From Aphelocoma coerulescens (taxonomy: Eukaryota; Chordata; Aves; Passeriformes; Corvidae): 64,000 bases of DNA. The translations under genes and the position numbers were made by a program. The notes under the pieces were generated by a model. That model did no database searches, had not been told where the DNA came from, and saw nothing but the letters and a program-made list of their open reading frames with translations. The stretch lies in the NCBI RefSeq assembly GCF_041296385.1, contig NC_091016.1, positions 20,435,497 through 20,499,496 of the forward strand, given 5' to 3'. Shown here piece after piece: positions 51,535 to 63,882 of the stretch; the stretch's first letter is position 1, and each line of letters opens with the position of its first letter.

Positions 51535-53306
51535 TCTGAGTGCATCCTTGGGAATTTGCTGATGACATCAAGCTGAGTGGTGTGGTTGACACATGTGAAG
51601 GGTGGGGTGCCATCCAGAGGCACCTGGACAAGGTTGAGAAGTGGGTCAGTGGGAATCTCATGAGGTTCAACAAGGCAAAGAGCAAGGTGCTGCACCTGGG
51701 CTGGGGCAAACCCTAGTACCAACACAGGCTGGGGGACAAGGGGATTGAAAGCAGCCCTGCCAAGAAGGACTGGGGGGTACTGGTGGATTAAAAGCTGGCC
51801 ATGATCTGGCAAGGTGTACTGTGCTCACAGACCAGAAAAACCACTGCATCCTGTGCTGCATCAACAGCAGCGTGGCCAGCAGGGGAAGGGAGGGGATTTG
51901 GCCCCTCTGCTCTGTCCTGGTGAGACCTCACCTGCCGTGCTGCATCCAGCTCTAGGATCCCAACATACACAGGGCATGGGCCAGTTGGGGTTAATCCAGA
52001 GGAGGGTCATGAACTGGGTCAGAGGGATGGAGCACCTCTAGTGTAAGGAAAGGCTGAGAAAATTGGGATTGTTTAGCCTGGAGGAGAGAAGGCTCCAGGG
52101 GGACTTTATTGCAGCCTGTTAGTACTTAAAAGGGACTTATACGAAAGATGGGGGCAAACATTTTGGTAGGGTCTGCTGTGATAGGACAAGGAGATGGTTT
52201 TAAACCAAAAGAGGGTATATTCAGACTAGATATAAGGAAGAAAGTTTTGATGAACCACTGGAACAGGGGTGGCAGATGCCCCATGTCTGGCACTCAAGGT
52301 TGGACAAGGCTCTGAGCAACCTGATCTAGTTGAAGATGTCTCTGCTCATTACAGGAGGGTTGGACTGGACCTTTAAAGGTCCTGTTATGATCTGGTTTAA
52401 ACTCAGAAAAGCAAAGCAACCTAAGTCTCTGTGCATAAACCAGAAAGAACTTAGAAGGTTCAAAATATTCCCAGAAACGAGATTAAAACCAAATGAGGTT
52501 AAATGTTGATGCCAAAAAATTGATGTATTTTATTTAATAGCAAAAGAGGCAAAGAGAAGGGAAGAGAAAAGAAAGAGAGAAAGAAATGGAAAAAAGAAGT
52601 GTGCGTGGGGGGTGGGGGACAGGGAAAGGTGACAGGGGTTAGGTGGAAGCAGATCACCCATCCGAGGGTCCCAATGACGTCTCGTTGCTCCCCTCCATCT
52701 GCTCTGCTGGGGGTGAGGGTCCCCCGTCACTGCCGTGGCCACGCCACCACACGCCAAAGAGTGCAGATCCCGTGGATTAATATACACTTTGGGCCAGGTG
52801 GGAATGCCCACGTGCCTCCCTTGCAGGGGCCAGCTTGACACTGCCCCTTGCAACACTGAGGGTCTGTTGCATCATCTCTGGTGCTCTGGTGCAGGGTCTG
52901 GGGACCCCTTTGAGGGGGGCCCCTGTGATGGGCCATGTCACCCCTTTTGCTGTGGATAAGCTTCTGACCACAGGCCTTTCCAAGATACCCAAAGCCTCTC
53001 CTCCCCCGCCCTTTGGTGTGAGGGTCTGTGTGAGCCTGGCAGCTGATAGCCCTGGGGCTGTGGTCTCCATCTTGGAGGTGTTAAGCCTGTGCTCAGTGAC
53101 TGTCCCCAGCCCTGAGTTGTTGCTTTATTTTATCTTCATCAGCGAGCAGTGTCAGGCCTCAGTCAGGGCCCCATTCAGGGTGCAGTAGTCTTCTCTGCAG
53201 CTTTTGTAATACAGTTTTAAAAGTCCTTCAAGAAAATGTTTAAGTCATAAATGACAATATTTCAGTCTCTGACAGGTCCCTTCCAACCCAAACCATTCTA
53301 CAATCT
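51535..53306 (+). mobile_element. CR1 LINE 3' fragment, split by a solo LTR
   Basis: The plus strand starts in the reverse-transcriptase region, where a decayed frame contains [13 protein letters not shown] (the catalytic-motif region, FADD). It continues through KRLEKW- and HLG-type segments and the 'gagagaaggctccaggggga' block to GGACCTTTAAAGGTCC. It resumes after the LTR with GGTCCCTTCCAACCCAAACC and ATTCTAC. Frameshifts and stops show that it is dead. The 5' boundary near 51535 is approximate. The true CR1 content is 51535-52382 and 53275-53306. Confidence 0.9.
52383..53274. mobile_element. Solo LTR of an endogenous retrovirus (892 bp), nested in CR1
   Basis: The element begins TGTTATGATC and ends CAGTCTCTGACA, giving the TG...CA termini of retroviral LTRs. 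Identical 5-bp direct repeats GGTCC (52378-52382 and 53275-53279) flank it. Removing it and one copy restores the CR1 3' tail exactly. There is no internal gag, pol or env sequence and only one LTR, as expected after LTR-LTR recombination. A 5-bp target duplication fits avian ERVL/class III or class I elements. The sequence resembles songbird LTRs that I remember, but the family name is not certain. A purine-rich segment lies at 52540-52600 and a GC-rich part at 52600-53170. Confidence 0.9.
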
Positions 53307-53309
53307 GCC

Positions 53310-55780
53310 ATGAACCCACGATCTTACTCCCCGTAGTAGTTGGGGAGTAAGTTCCACTCAGAAGCCATCATTTGATAAGTGAGGTTAGGGGGGCTCTTTT
53401 AGCCGTATATTTTGCTCCACATGTATCTGTACTGCATTTCATCTGTTATTGCTTGGTCACTCAGTCTGGCAAGGCCTTCAGGAGATGCTCTTCATAGACA
53501 ATTGACCCTTACTACACCGAGTAATTTTCTTTCATAACTTATTACTGAATTTCATCAGAAAACTTTGCCAATCCATTGTCTTCCTTTGCCTTCCACCTCC
53601 ACTCCATTTCTCCTTCCCTCACCCCTTTCCCAGAGCACTTATGAATGTGTTGGACAGCACAGACCCAGCACAGCCCAACTCCCTGGAGAGATCTAGTGAC
53701 TTCTCCCCCGTGCATGAGCTGCCCTTTTACTGCTGCCTGTGTTTCCTGTCCCTTAATCAATTAATAAGTCAAACAGGGGCATTTTTTCTTGTGCAACCAC
53801 AACTTAGTTTCCACAAATGACTGTGGAGTGGGACTTTCTTAACAGTCATTAAGAAGGTAGATCATATCAGTCCTGTCCATGTACTTGTTCTCCCTTTCAA
53901 AGACTTCCAATGGGAGCTTGAGACTTGGTAGTATTGAAGCTTGATGATGGGGTCATCACCGAGTTGTGCTCCAAAATAGTGTCTCAGATGCTGATCAGTC
54001 ACTGATGTTTCAGAAGGTGATGCATGAAACCTGTCTGTGTGCATAAATTCTGCATGATAACGACCTCTTCCTGGTACACGAACCCAAGATGCTGCATTTA
54101 TTTTACATCAAGGCAGGATCTGTCTGAAGGAGGAAGTGGAAAGGGGGACAGGACATTCTGAAACTGAAAAACACCCTGCTGAAGCTTGATCCCAAGAGAT
54201 AGGGAAATTGAGAAAAGCAGTGCTTGCAACCTTGAAAAGTCCACCAGGTCACGATGTCTGGTGGAAAATATTGGAATATTTCAATTTTTATATCAAGCAC
54301 ATGGAAATGTTTTTGTTGAAGAAAATGTGCTTATATATAATTTTTGTGCTCATACATGAGGTTTTTATCTATTCTTTCATGTAAGAAATTACATGAAAGT
54401 GCCTCTAATGTACCAAAGCACCGATTTCTTAGAGAGCTGCTTTGTCCAGCGTTTTCCAGCTAACCTGCTGTGCTATGCCCAACACTGAGAAACCTATCTG
54501 TGGGGAATTTCTGAGTCAAAGAACTCATAGAAAGCTCAACTGAAAAGCCTAAACATAGTTTCATTTCTGTTTGATTCCTTTATTAAAAACCATATCCTGG
54601 ATGCCCAGCTTCCCTACCTTTCCCCAGATGTGCAGTAAAAATTCCTGTTATTTTCCTGAGGAGAAGTGAAATCATCACTGGAGCCAGATCAGACCTTTCA
54701 CAGGTCCTTATCAACATATTTCCAAGTTTCCTTTCAATTCATTTTCCTAAAAACAACATTAGAGATTTAGATTTCTGTTGGCAATTCATACCATGCCTGG
54801 GTCCAGTGGGAGACTGAGGGAGGGGTATGACTCACTGACATTATACTCCAGGTTTACACTCCCTGGTTTCTGTATGGTACCTACAGCAAGCATTTCCCAA
54901 CAGCAGAGACCAAACCTTCCCAGACCCCAATGTGAGCAACAAGCAGCAGAAACATGCAATCACACAGCAGCACGTCGCCTCACACAAAAACCTTCATATT
55001 CATAATGAGGGGTTTGTTGCAGAAAACATTTGTTTGTGGTTTTTACTCTTTCTAAAATGAGGATTCAATTACTGCTGGTTTTTTTTCCCCTGGGAAGCAA
55101 CTGTTTTCACTGAGATGTTATTTTTTCCTTCACCCTTGCTGTGGGAATGCTTTGCTACAAATACTTTGGTCTCCCCTGCCTTGCTCAGATAGGCTTTTTA
55201 AAACCATGAGCTGCATGAGCAAGTAAAACAAATTGAAGTCATAAAATGGAGTCCATGTCTGGCTGGCAAGTGCCAGTCGCTGTATCAGCACCTGCTGTCT
55301 GCTCCAATGCAAGTTTTTATTGTGTTCCCACACATTGCAGGCGTTTGGCTTCTGTGGAATCATCCTCCCAGTCCTGAGCCACGATGAATCTCCTGTGCTC
55401 CTCTGCACAGCAGCCCCAAACCCCAGCTCTGCTTCTACTGTATGGCTGACAGCAGCTCCATGATTTCTGCACTGCCTTGTATATTCAAACCAGCACTGAC
55501 TTGCAAGCCCATGGGGTTTTTTTTTTGTCAGCCACAAATACGTATTAATAAAGCAGAGTTTGGTGCTGCTGAATATAGCAGTGACATTTGTCTCATGTTT
55601 GTCGCTTTGATTGGATAAAGCCCTGGCAAAGGCCTCTCTGAAATGCATCTCAGGCTGTGCTGAGCGAGATGTGAGCTCGGCTTTGTTGGCTTGGTGTGCT
55701 GGGGCACGGCGACAGAAGAAAGAAACAATTATCTCACACTGCCAAAGTAATAGCTTTTGCTTATTCCTCAGCAAAAGCAT
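53310..55780. other. Intergenic DNA, no gene recognised
   Basis: The stretch contains a 219-codon minus-strand ORF (55130-55789) with no recognisable domain or signal. It overlaps the ancient repeat at 55.8 kb at its start and is probably chance. Nothing else is identifiable. Confidence 0.5.
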
Positions 55781-55781
55781 A

Positions 55782-55854
55782 AGGGCCAAGTCCCCAAACC
55801 ATTGAAGTCAAGGGAAGGATTCCTGTTGTTTCACACAGCTTTGGATCAAAGCCA
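55782..55854. repeat. Ancient amniote interspersed-repeat remnant
   Basis: 'ccattgaagtcaagggaag' followed by 'attcctgttg' and 'gctttggatcaaagcc' follows the familiar 'CCATTGAAGTCAATGGGAAGACTCCTATTGACTTCAATGGGCTTTGGATCAGGCC' order. It is the best-preserved copy of this remnant family in the window. Confidence 0.6.
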
Positions 55855-56209
55855 CTGTGAAAAGGCACAATTTTTCTGTAGGTTAAAAAGAAAATACTTT
55901 TTTCTTTTCTTTTCTTTTTTTTTAAATCCAAAGAATTAGAGCATGGACATGCTATTTCTAACCCAGCTATGCTGAAATAATGAGAGCAGAGAAGTTTAGG
56001 GAAAATTCAGATGAAGACGTGGTAAAATAATTTACTCATCAAAATCCACAGTTTTAGGGTGACTGAAACTATTTATGAGTGTGTGGTGAATTTGAGAAAA
56101 GGGCTGGGCGAAGGAGTAGTGGGGGGGCATTTATCCACAGAAATATGTTAGAAAAATAGCATTTCATTTAGAAATGTTGCATGATGCAGTTTAAAAATAG
56201 TAAAGCAAC

Positions 56210-56490
56210 ATCGGCTTGACCCAAACGCACTGTAGCAAATGATCCCCTTCCCCGGAATGATCCTTGTGCCGCCTTCCCCGGTTTCCCAGCTTAGCCATCA
56301 AAGGAAGGCAGGAGTCTAATTGCCCAGCTGTGATTGTAAGGAAACGACTCAAACGCCGCAGTCGCTGTCGCCTCGTTTGTGGCTGAGCCAGAGGAGCGAG
56401 CCATGAGCGCTCCCATTAACTAGCAGGCTAATCATTCTTTGCTGCTTGTTACGGAGAGAAACGCACACGGATGGCTCTGTTTAATCGGAT
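56210..56490. promoter_or_regulatory. Candidate enhancer: local CpG-rich noncoding block
   Basis: About 18 CpGs fall in about 280 bp, within DNA otherwise nearly free of CpG. There is no ORF or repeat similarity. The block includes ATCAAAGG (TCF/LEF-type) near 56300 and several homeodomain-like TAAT/ATTA motifs (CTAATTGC, TAATCATT). It looks like a conserved developmental enhancer or a small orphan CpG island, but this is inference and no alignment was possible. Confidence 0.35.
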
Positions 56491-56999
56491 GAAATTCTGA
56501 AAGTGCTTTTTGGTTCCTGTGGCTTTCATCCTTGGTGCCAGGGTTTTCAGCCCTCAGTAGGAAGGATTAAGGTGCTTCCTTTTCTGGCTCTCCCGAAAGG
56601 CAGATTGGTTATTACACCTGGATGCAAATGAAGCCGTCTGCCTCTGTTGAGACGAAGAAAATGAGAATGAGCTTCACTATAGGAACAAAAGCTCCCTGAG
56701 GTTGGAAGGACTGGCGCTGGATATATGTGCAGGGGGCTGTGGGTGTGAGTGTGTGAAAGCAGGCTGCCTTCTCATAGACCACAGGGCTCTTAAGCATGCC
56801 ATAGCTCAGCCCTGTTGTGGAATGCTCTTCCATAAGTAAACAAATATCATCTCCACTAACGTGATCCTCGCTGTGGTGGGTGCACCCTGTCTCCATCACC
56901 TCCTTTCACTCCACATCTGCCCTTTAGGACGTGTTCTGACCCTTTCAGTCCAGTGGTCTTCCTCTGCCAGCGACTATGGCAGATACTTAAGAAAGCATT

Positions 57000-59900
57000 T
57001 TGAGGTAAAAATATATAAATCAATCACCCTCCCAAATCTCAGCCATCAGTGAGGCAGAGCTATGCCTCTCAAACCTCCATTTTAATACCCTCAGCTAAAC
57101 TTTCTACCAGGGGTATTTATACCTTCAGCTCTTTCAACATGCTGTGGTGATGAGGTCTGTGCTTTAATTCTATACTATGGGAAGACAAATACTTCTTTTT
57201 TTTTGTGTTTTAAACCGTCTGCCTAATAATTTTATTAGGTGCTCTCTAGTCTCTGGGTTATGAGCAGTAGTCGTTAATCTTTCCAGATTGGCTTTACATG
57301 GTTGAACATGATTGCCAAGCTTAACCTGCCATACTTGCCCCCTCTGCCATCCTTTGTCCAGGCAGAAGTCTGACCTGTTTCACAGCTCCTTTGTGGGCCC
57401 ATTCCCTACTTGGGCACAGCCATGAGATTTAATGTTCCCAGTCCTTCCTCTTTTGAGGAGAAAAGAGGATAGCAGGACTGCATGATATCCAAGATATGAC
57501 CTGGTATGAAGGAATATGGTTTGGAAAAATGCTGGGATATTAGTCCTCTCATTGCCTTTCCAAATATTACACCTGCCTTTTAGATTCCTGATGATAACTG
57601 AGTTGATGTTTTCGGAGAACAATGCAGAACAGCCTTACATAGAATTAGCCAATATCCTGTTGTTTTACATTCATCCCTGGAGTTGTTTTCTCAATGTCTG
57701 TAGCTTCATACATCTCACGACAATATTATTAGCCTGGTACAGCATTGGACTCAGAGATGGCTGAGGTTTTGTGAGCAGTTTTCTCTCAGGGGTTTTGTCA
57801 GGAAGTCTGAAGCACACAGACTGGACAGAGGAGGAAGTGAACAAGCAAAGGCATCTGATACCATCACTCCCAGACCTGAGGGTGACAGGCACCGTAAACC
57901 TGTCTGAAAGCTCGCCACAATTAGCAGCATGGTTAAAGATATTTTTATATGGATTTTTAAATTTTTTGAGAAATAAGTTTACCTTTTGTTCATTTTTTTA
58001 AAGCAACCTGAGAAAGCAGTGGAAGTAGATCCATTTCTCTACAAAAAATAGCTATCTGTTTAGAAAAAAATCCTTTAATTTTGTGTTAAAGTGTTTATGC
58101 TAGCTTAAAATCACAATGAGAGGTTTCATTTGGCTATTTAAGTACGTTTCCTTCTGGAACAGACATTAAAATGAAAATCAATTTGTATTCACCCAGCTTT
58201 AAATGTGATGCTGAGAGAGCAGAATACTGCAGAAACCATTTCTCCAGCACTGTAGTCATCAGCTTCACTCCTGCTACTCACAAAGTAGCTTGATCTGTGG
58301 GGCAGAACTAAGGAGGCCTTTAAACTGACATTGTACAAAGTGTCAGGTGAAGGAAAGGCAAAGACCACGTTTTCACTTCTGTGCAAATCCACAGCCAGCA
58401 ATATCTGTAAGTCTGCTCTGGTATGTTGTGTGTGGAACAGGCAGAATACATCCAGGGTAAGTGTGGGAAATCGCCTTTAGAAGTGTTTCCTTCTTTTCCC
58501 CTGGTAACTTGTGGATAATTCCAGCTTGGACTGGTTTGAGCAACCTAAAATAGCTAACCCAGGGTGAACTTAACAAGGCAACACTTCGAGGAGCAAACAG
58601 GCACCTGAATTTGATTGATACTTTGGATAATTTCACATCCATGACTCGCTGCCCATCTTTGCCAAGCGAAATAATGTTCTTTCACCCCACTCAGTCAGTG
58701 AGAAAATTCAGCTGGAGAGAAGTGTCAGATCTAGATCCAGGGAAGGGCTTGCAGGTTTCAGTGCCTGGCACTGCCACTCCTGTTGGAGATATCACAGCAA
58801 GACAGGCTGAAACTTGGTGTTGCTTATTTTCTGCCTCAATATGTGTTGATTTAGACTCCACTACAGTGAAATTGCTTCAATGGAACAAACCAGACAAACA
58901 CAGAAGCAGCAGGTTCCCTTTGTTACCGGCTTCGAGCATTAGTGTGAGGGGAGAGAGAAGGTCAAACGTTTTTGGGCTGAGAGAAAAGCTGCATGTGAAT
59001 CTTGTGTACCTTGTGTGAGACCTCTGAGTCCTGAGCTCTTGCATAAATGGGGAAATACTCTTCTCTTCTGCTTCTCTTCTGTTAGGAGATTGACCCCATA
59101 AATATGCTTTGGCTATCTTCAGGGAAAGCAGGGAGGGTAATGATGAGTTTGCTCCCAGATCCCAGTGGGATCCTAGTGGGGTTTGGGAATGGAAATGCAA
59201 AGATCCTCAAAGTTGTCAGGACATATATCCCTCAGGGGATGCCTTGAGGCCTTAAGGATATTTACTGACAGATGTGGAATAATTAAGTTCTGGGAACCTG
59301 GGACATCTCCCAGGCGAGGTGGAACAAGTGAGGGGATTTTGAAGACATCCTGGTTTTGTGCTCTGTGAGCCTAAGTCCCTTTGCAGATCGAGGCCTAACA
59401 TGCAAGCAGGGATGCCCTGCAGAAGACCTCCAAAGAGTTTAAATCCCTTAAAAAATATGTGTAACTGGGTGCTTAAAGACTATGTCACACAGCAAGGTCT
59501 GGGATTACTAAATTTAAGTTCAGGTCTGCCTATCTTTGAATAGAAACATCATAAATTTTAGCTCTATTGAAAATATTTTGTGTGATTGATGCCGGTTTAG
59601 AGGCAGTAGATAAAGAAGTGTTGCTGGTTTTGAACATAAGCAATATTTATTGTAGTGGCTTTCTATGAGTCAGGTGATTTCAGGATAGGATCTTCTGGTT
59701 AAACAGCAAACATCATGTTCCCTCATGTTTTCATTAGATGTGAGAGCATGATTATATCACTGAGAATAAGAATAACACTGCACAACTCGCCAAGTTAAGA
59801 GTCTTACAAAAGGCTTTAAAGATAGCAGTGCACAGCGGGTGTGGGAACGTGAGGTTTTCTTTGCTTTGGACTGAGAGGCTGCTTTCCAACACTTCCTAGT

Positions 59901-62900
59901 CCCCCACTTGCCAGCAGGGTCACAACACATCTACTGCAAAATGCCATCTTGGTTCTGAAAGAGGGCACTTATGACAAAGAATAAATATTCACCTCTTGCT
60001 GCTTGCAGAGAAAAGGCTCTTTCCTTTTTTAAATCTATTAGCCAAATAAGACAAACTGCCAGAGAGAGAATTTTTCTGGGAAACAGAGTGCTGGAGAAGG
60101 GATGCAATGTTTTAAAGCACATCTACTACACCTGAGCTGAGTTATGTCACTTCTAAATGCCTTGAAATAGCGTTCTCTCACCCACCCCATCATTTAATTA
60201 TGAGTATTAATGGGGCTTTCAAGAGTACATCCATGGGGAAATGCACTGCATCTCTCTGTTTGTTTCCTTCACCACAACACTGCCTGGGCCCACTGTGGGC
60301 TTTATTGGCAACAGCTCCTCTTCATTTGAGATGTGTAATGCTATATTTGCAGTACAACAGTTTTGATTACCGATACAGCAGTGATGAAAGGGAAGGAAAG
60401 AAAGGGATGATCCGTAATTGCCTATTTTTGTCTCTGATCAGCAGGAATTCCATCAGCTTCCTCAAAATTATTCCCCAAAGGAATGAAACGTACATAAATA
60501 TGTAAGAAGAGTTTTAATTACTGAAAATTCATCAAAAGCAGTATATGTTTCCATGACTAAAACCTTTCCTGGAGTCACAATAAGCATCCCACAGAAAAAT
60601 GGGCCACTAATTAGTGAAGAAAGTAAATGATAATCATGCACGGCAATATCCACGCTAATGGAGTTGGAACGTGCTGGTGTTAATTTTGTAAGAAAGGGAA
60701 TTTTAGGACTTGGGCTGCCACATGAACCTCAAATGAACAAGGCTGTGCTCCAGAACTAAATCCTCCCTGCTGACCACTGTTCTCAGCACAATGAAGGTAA
60801 ATCCTGCCCTGTTGCTGTAGTAGGAGAGTTAGGACTAGGTTTTAAGGAATGTGAAGGGCTTGCTGCTCCTGGTGAAGCTGGCATCCAAATTTATCTGCTT
60901 TTCTGGTGGAAACTGGCAGTTTGCTGAAGCCAAATCCCTTCCATCTGGAGTAGATGAGAAGTCTCCTGTAATTTTATGCAGAAAGGGAAAAAAGCCCCCA
61001 ACAGTCCAACCTTCCCAAATTTTTGTAAGATATGGAGGTGTGTTTGCCCTAATTCAGAACAGGAGTGCTTTCTTTGAGAGCATAAAAACACCTTTAGGTC
61101 AGAGAAATTGTTTCCCACATATCTCTACTTATGAATTTATTTCCAGACATAAGATAGTGTTGTGTCTCTGGGTATTCTGGGAGTGTGGGCTCACTCTCAA
61201 AATGTTCCTTTTTTTAGCTTTGTTTGCATGAGTTTTCCTTGTATTTTGTAGTTGATTAGTTTAGATTGATGCAATTAGTGTAATTAAGTGTAATTATGAA
61301 TTTTGGTGGAAATTAATGTAATCATATATTTACAATGTGTAATTAGGTAATTACAATATGTAATTTGTGATATAAAATGTAATGTCATAACACGATGCTG
61401 ATTAAATTTCATATTAAAAAAAAGATGTCCTGGCACATGGAATGGATAATCTCAAAAGTTCATTCTTTTGGAATATCTTTAGGAAGTCCTTTCCAAATTT
61501 TCCAGCCCCTTCTATTTCCCATATGGAACCAGAACCCTGCAAAAATCTGATTTTATAAAGCAAACATATTTTCTCCTCTCTCTGTAGCCAGCTGAAGAAA
61601 ATGCCCTCACCCTCCACCTACATTTTCCACCCTCTTTTCTACGTACAGACTTTAAAAGAAAAACAGATAAAAAGAGCTCCAATAAAACATGCCAACAATT
61701 TGCAGCAGCAGCAAAAGAGCAGTAACAAAGAGATTTATGTTTTGGAATTGTAATGATTTGTGCTCCGTTTTATTGAATCCATTTTTCTATGTAATATTTA
61801 ATCTCCAAGCAGGGCATTTAAAATGCAGCAATTAAATGCCTTTATATGTTGATGCATCTCTGAGGACTAAAGATGAAGTAAATGGATTCTGCATGTGGAT
61901 ACTTTGAGGATGTCTTCTGGGAAATGAAATCTCCGTCTCAGCATCAGCAGTAAATATTAACTGAACACCTTCATAGTCCTCTGTGGTGTGTTCAGAGAGA
62001 CTGTTCATCCCTGTGGATGAGGACTAAAGGAATTCCTGTTGTGTTTGACACACATCTTTTCAAGATATTGAGGTTATTGGTCAATGGATGTGATGATAGA
62101 AAGGAAAGTCACTCTCACCCTAACCTAGCAAACTATCTGCATGTCTCAACCTCAGCATGTGAAAAACCCAAATCCTGGGATTTGGCAATATCCCAGCAGG
62201 CATTTCCCTCCATCTATAGGACCAAAAGGCCCTTTAAAAACATCTCAATCTCACATTAAGGCATCTTTAAGCCATTATACTCCAAAGTTGTAGCAGAAAT
62301 CTCAATCATCTTAACAAATTATTATTGCTTGGGCAGTGTCAGAGCCCCATTTCTATGGAGCCATGAACTACAAAGCTCATCATGCTGAGGCTGCTTGTTC
62401 TCTTGGAGAAAATGTGACTCAGTGTTTATTTTGGTCAAGTTACCCCCCTATTCATGGTAAATAATTGAAAAGACAATCAGGCACTACAGAATTTAATTTT
62501 AAGTCTGATGTCGCTGGCTAGAACAGGCACAATGGGAGATGGTTTCATCCATGCAATGAAACATCTTCCCCAATAGTGCAGAGGTCCTGTAGAGAAGGAG
62601 CAAAGGGTTTCACGAGCCCAAAAGGAGCTATGAGGTGCTGTTCACAGTCTTGAGGGACTTTGGACACTGGGCAGCTTCTGGTGCCTAGCTCTCAGTGTAA
62701 TCCAGGGTATACTGGGAAACTTCACTGCATCCTTGTTAAAAAGTGATGTGATTCCAAGTGGGCAAGAAGCCAGCAGCTGAGCCTGAAGAGGGGCCATGTC
62801 ATTTGCTGCTCCATGTTGACAGATTTCCACTGCAATCAACACCTTGGCACAGCCAACACCTTCCCAAGCTCCAGATGAGAGCACTACATCTAACCTGACT

Positions 62901-63740
62901 ACAAATCCTGCTCGACTTGCCAAGGAAAAGAAGTCTGAAGTTACCAGCAACTGCATTGGGAACCACTCTGAGGAAATACCTTTCTCCACTGGTTTCCAAA
63001 CAGTGTGGTCTTCTCTACCCATGAAACAGGGGTTTGAGCAGAATCTAGTCTTGCCTTCTGTTAGGAGTGAAAGGGAAGTATGAGCAGGACCGTAAGCAGA
63101 GAATAAGGACTGCTGAAAAGGGAGGGAAACTCATCAGCTGGGGCACTCTGCTGCATGAAGCTCTTTGGAAAAACAAGATAATTCACAAAACTCTCACTGA
63201 TACACAAGGAATTTGTGCCATTGGTTTCCATTAATGCCTGTGAAGATTACCCATGAAAATATCCACTGCACAGATGGGCGAGTAAATTGTGTAGCTCTGT
63301 TATGAAATAAACGTGGATGTTACCAAATAAAGGACAGGTTTGTGCACAGATCCTGTAAAAACCAGTCTGTGATGTCTGGCTGTGAAGCAAATCAAAGGGT
63401 TAGGTGATGAGAGGATTTGGAATACAAATAAATACACGTAATTGAAATAAAGGGGAAAATCACAGCAGGAGTACATGCTAAGATAGGAACTACCAGAACC
63501 AGGAATTGCTTTTTCAAGATACAATAGAGTCCTTCAAAATGTCTGTCAAGAAAATAAGATTATCAGGATGGCTTTATCATTAGAAGAAAAGGAATATTAA
63601 AAGACCTCAGTTAGGGCTGAATAAAAAAGATAAATTTAAAGTAAACTGGCATGGAGTTTATCCATGGTTGGGTTTGCAGTAATAAAGTCAGTGAGGGTAT
63701 AAGCTGTGTGATTTACAGGCAGTAAGCTTCTGTAAAATTT
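57000..63740. other. Intergenic DNA, no gene recognised
   Basis: Short ORFs only, none with recognisable domains. An AT-rich block at 61255-61390 has repeated GTAATTA motifs. No large repeat or CpG island is visible. Confidence 0.5.
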
Positions 63741-63794
63741 ACAAACTGCTGTTATAAAATGTCACCTTTTATGATGCATTCCTCTCAGCCTGCA

Positions 63795-63882
63795 TATATA
63801 AAGGGCACTGCAATAGAAAGAGTAGCAAAGGCAAAGCAGTTTTCTCTCCTACCTAGCCAGCTACCTTTTTTTTCTTTTACAG
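63795..63882 (+). promoter_or_regulatory. Possible TATA promoter followed by a strong splice-acceptor-like site
   Basis: TATATAAAGG lies at 63795-63804. About 60 bp further a long pyrimidine tract ends CTTTTACAG at 63882, which would be a good splice acceptor on the plus strand. No ORF, exon or CpG island accompanies them and the window ends 118 bp later. Either motif may be coincidental. Confidence 0.2.

Noticed and set aside
52530..53188. Several ORFs of 70-117 codons on both strands
   Set aside because: They lie inside the solo LTR, which normally encodes no protein, and show no retroviral gene similarity.
55130..55789. 219-codon minus-strand ORF
   Set aside because: No domain, signal peptide or splice context. 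It overlaps an ancient repeat remnant, so chance is likely.
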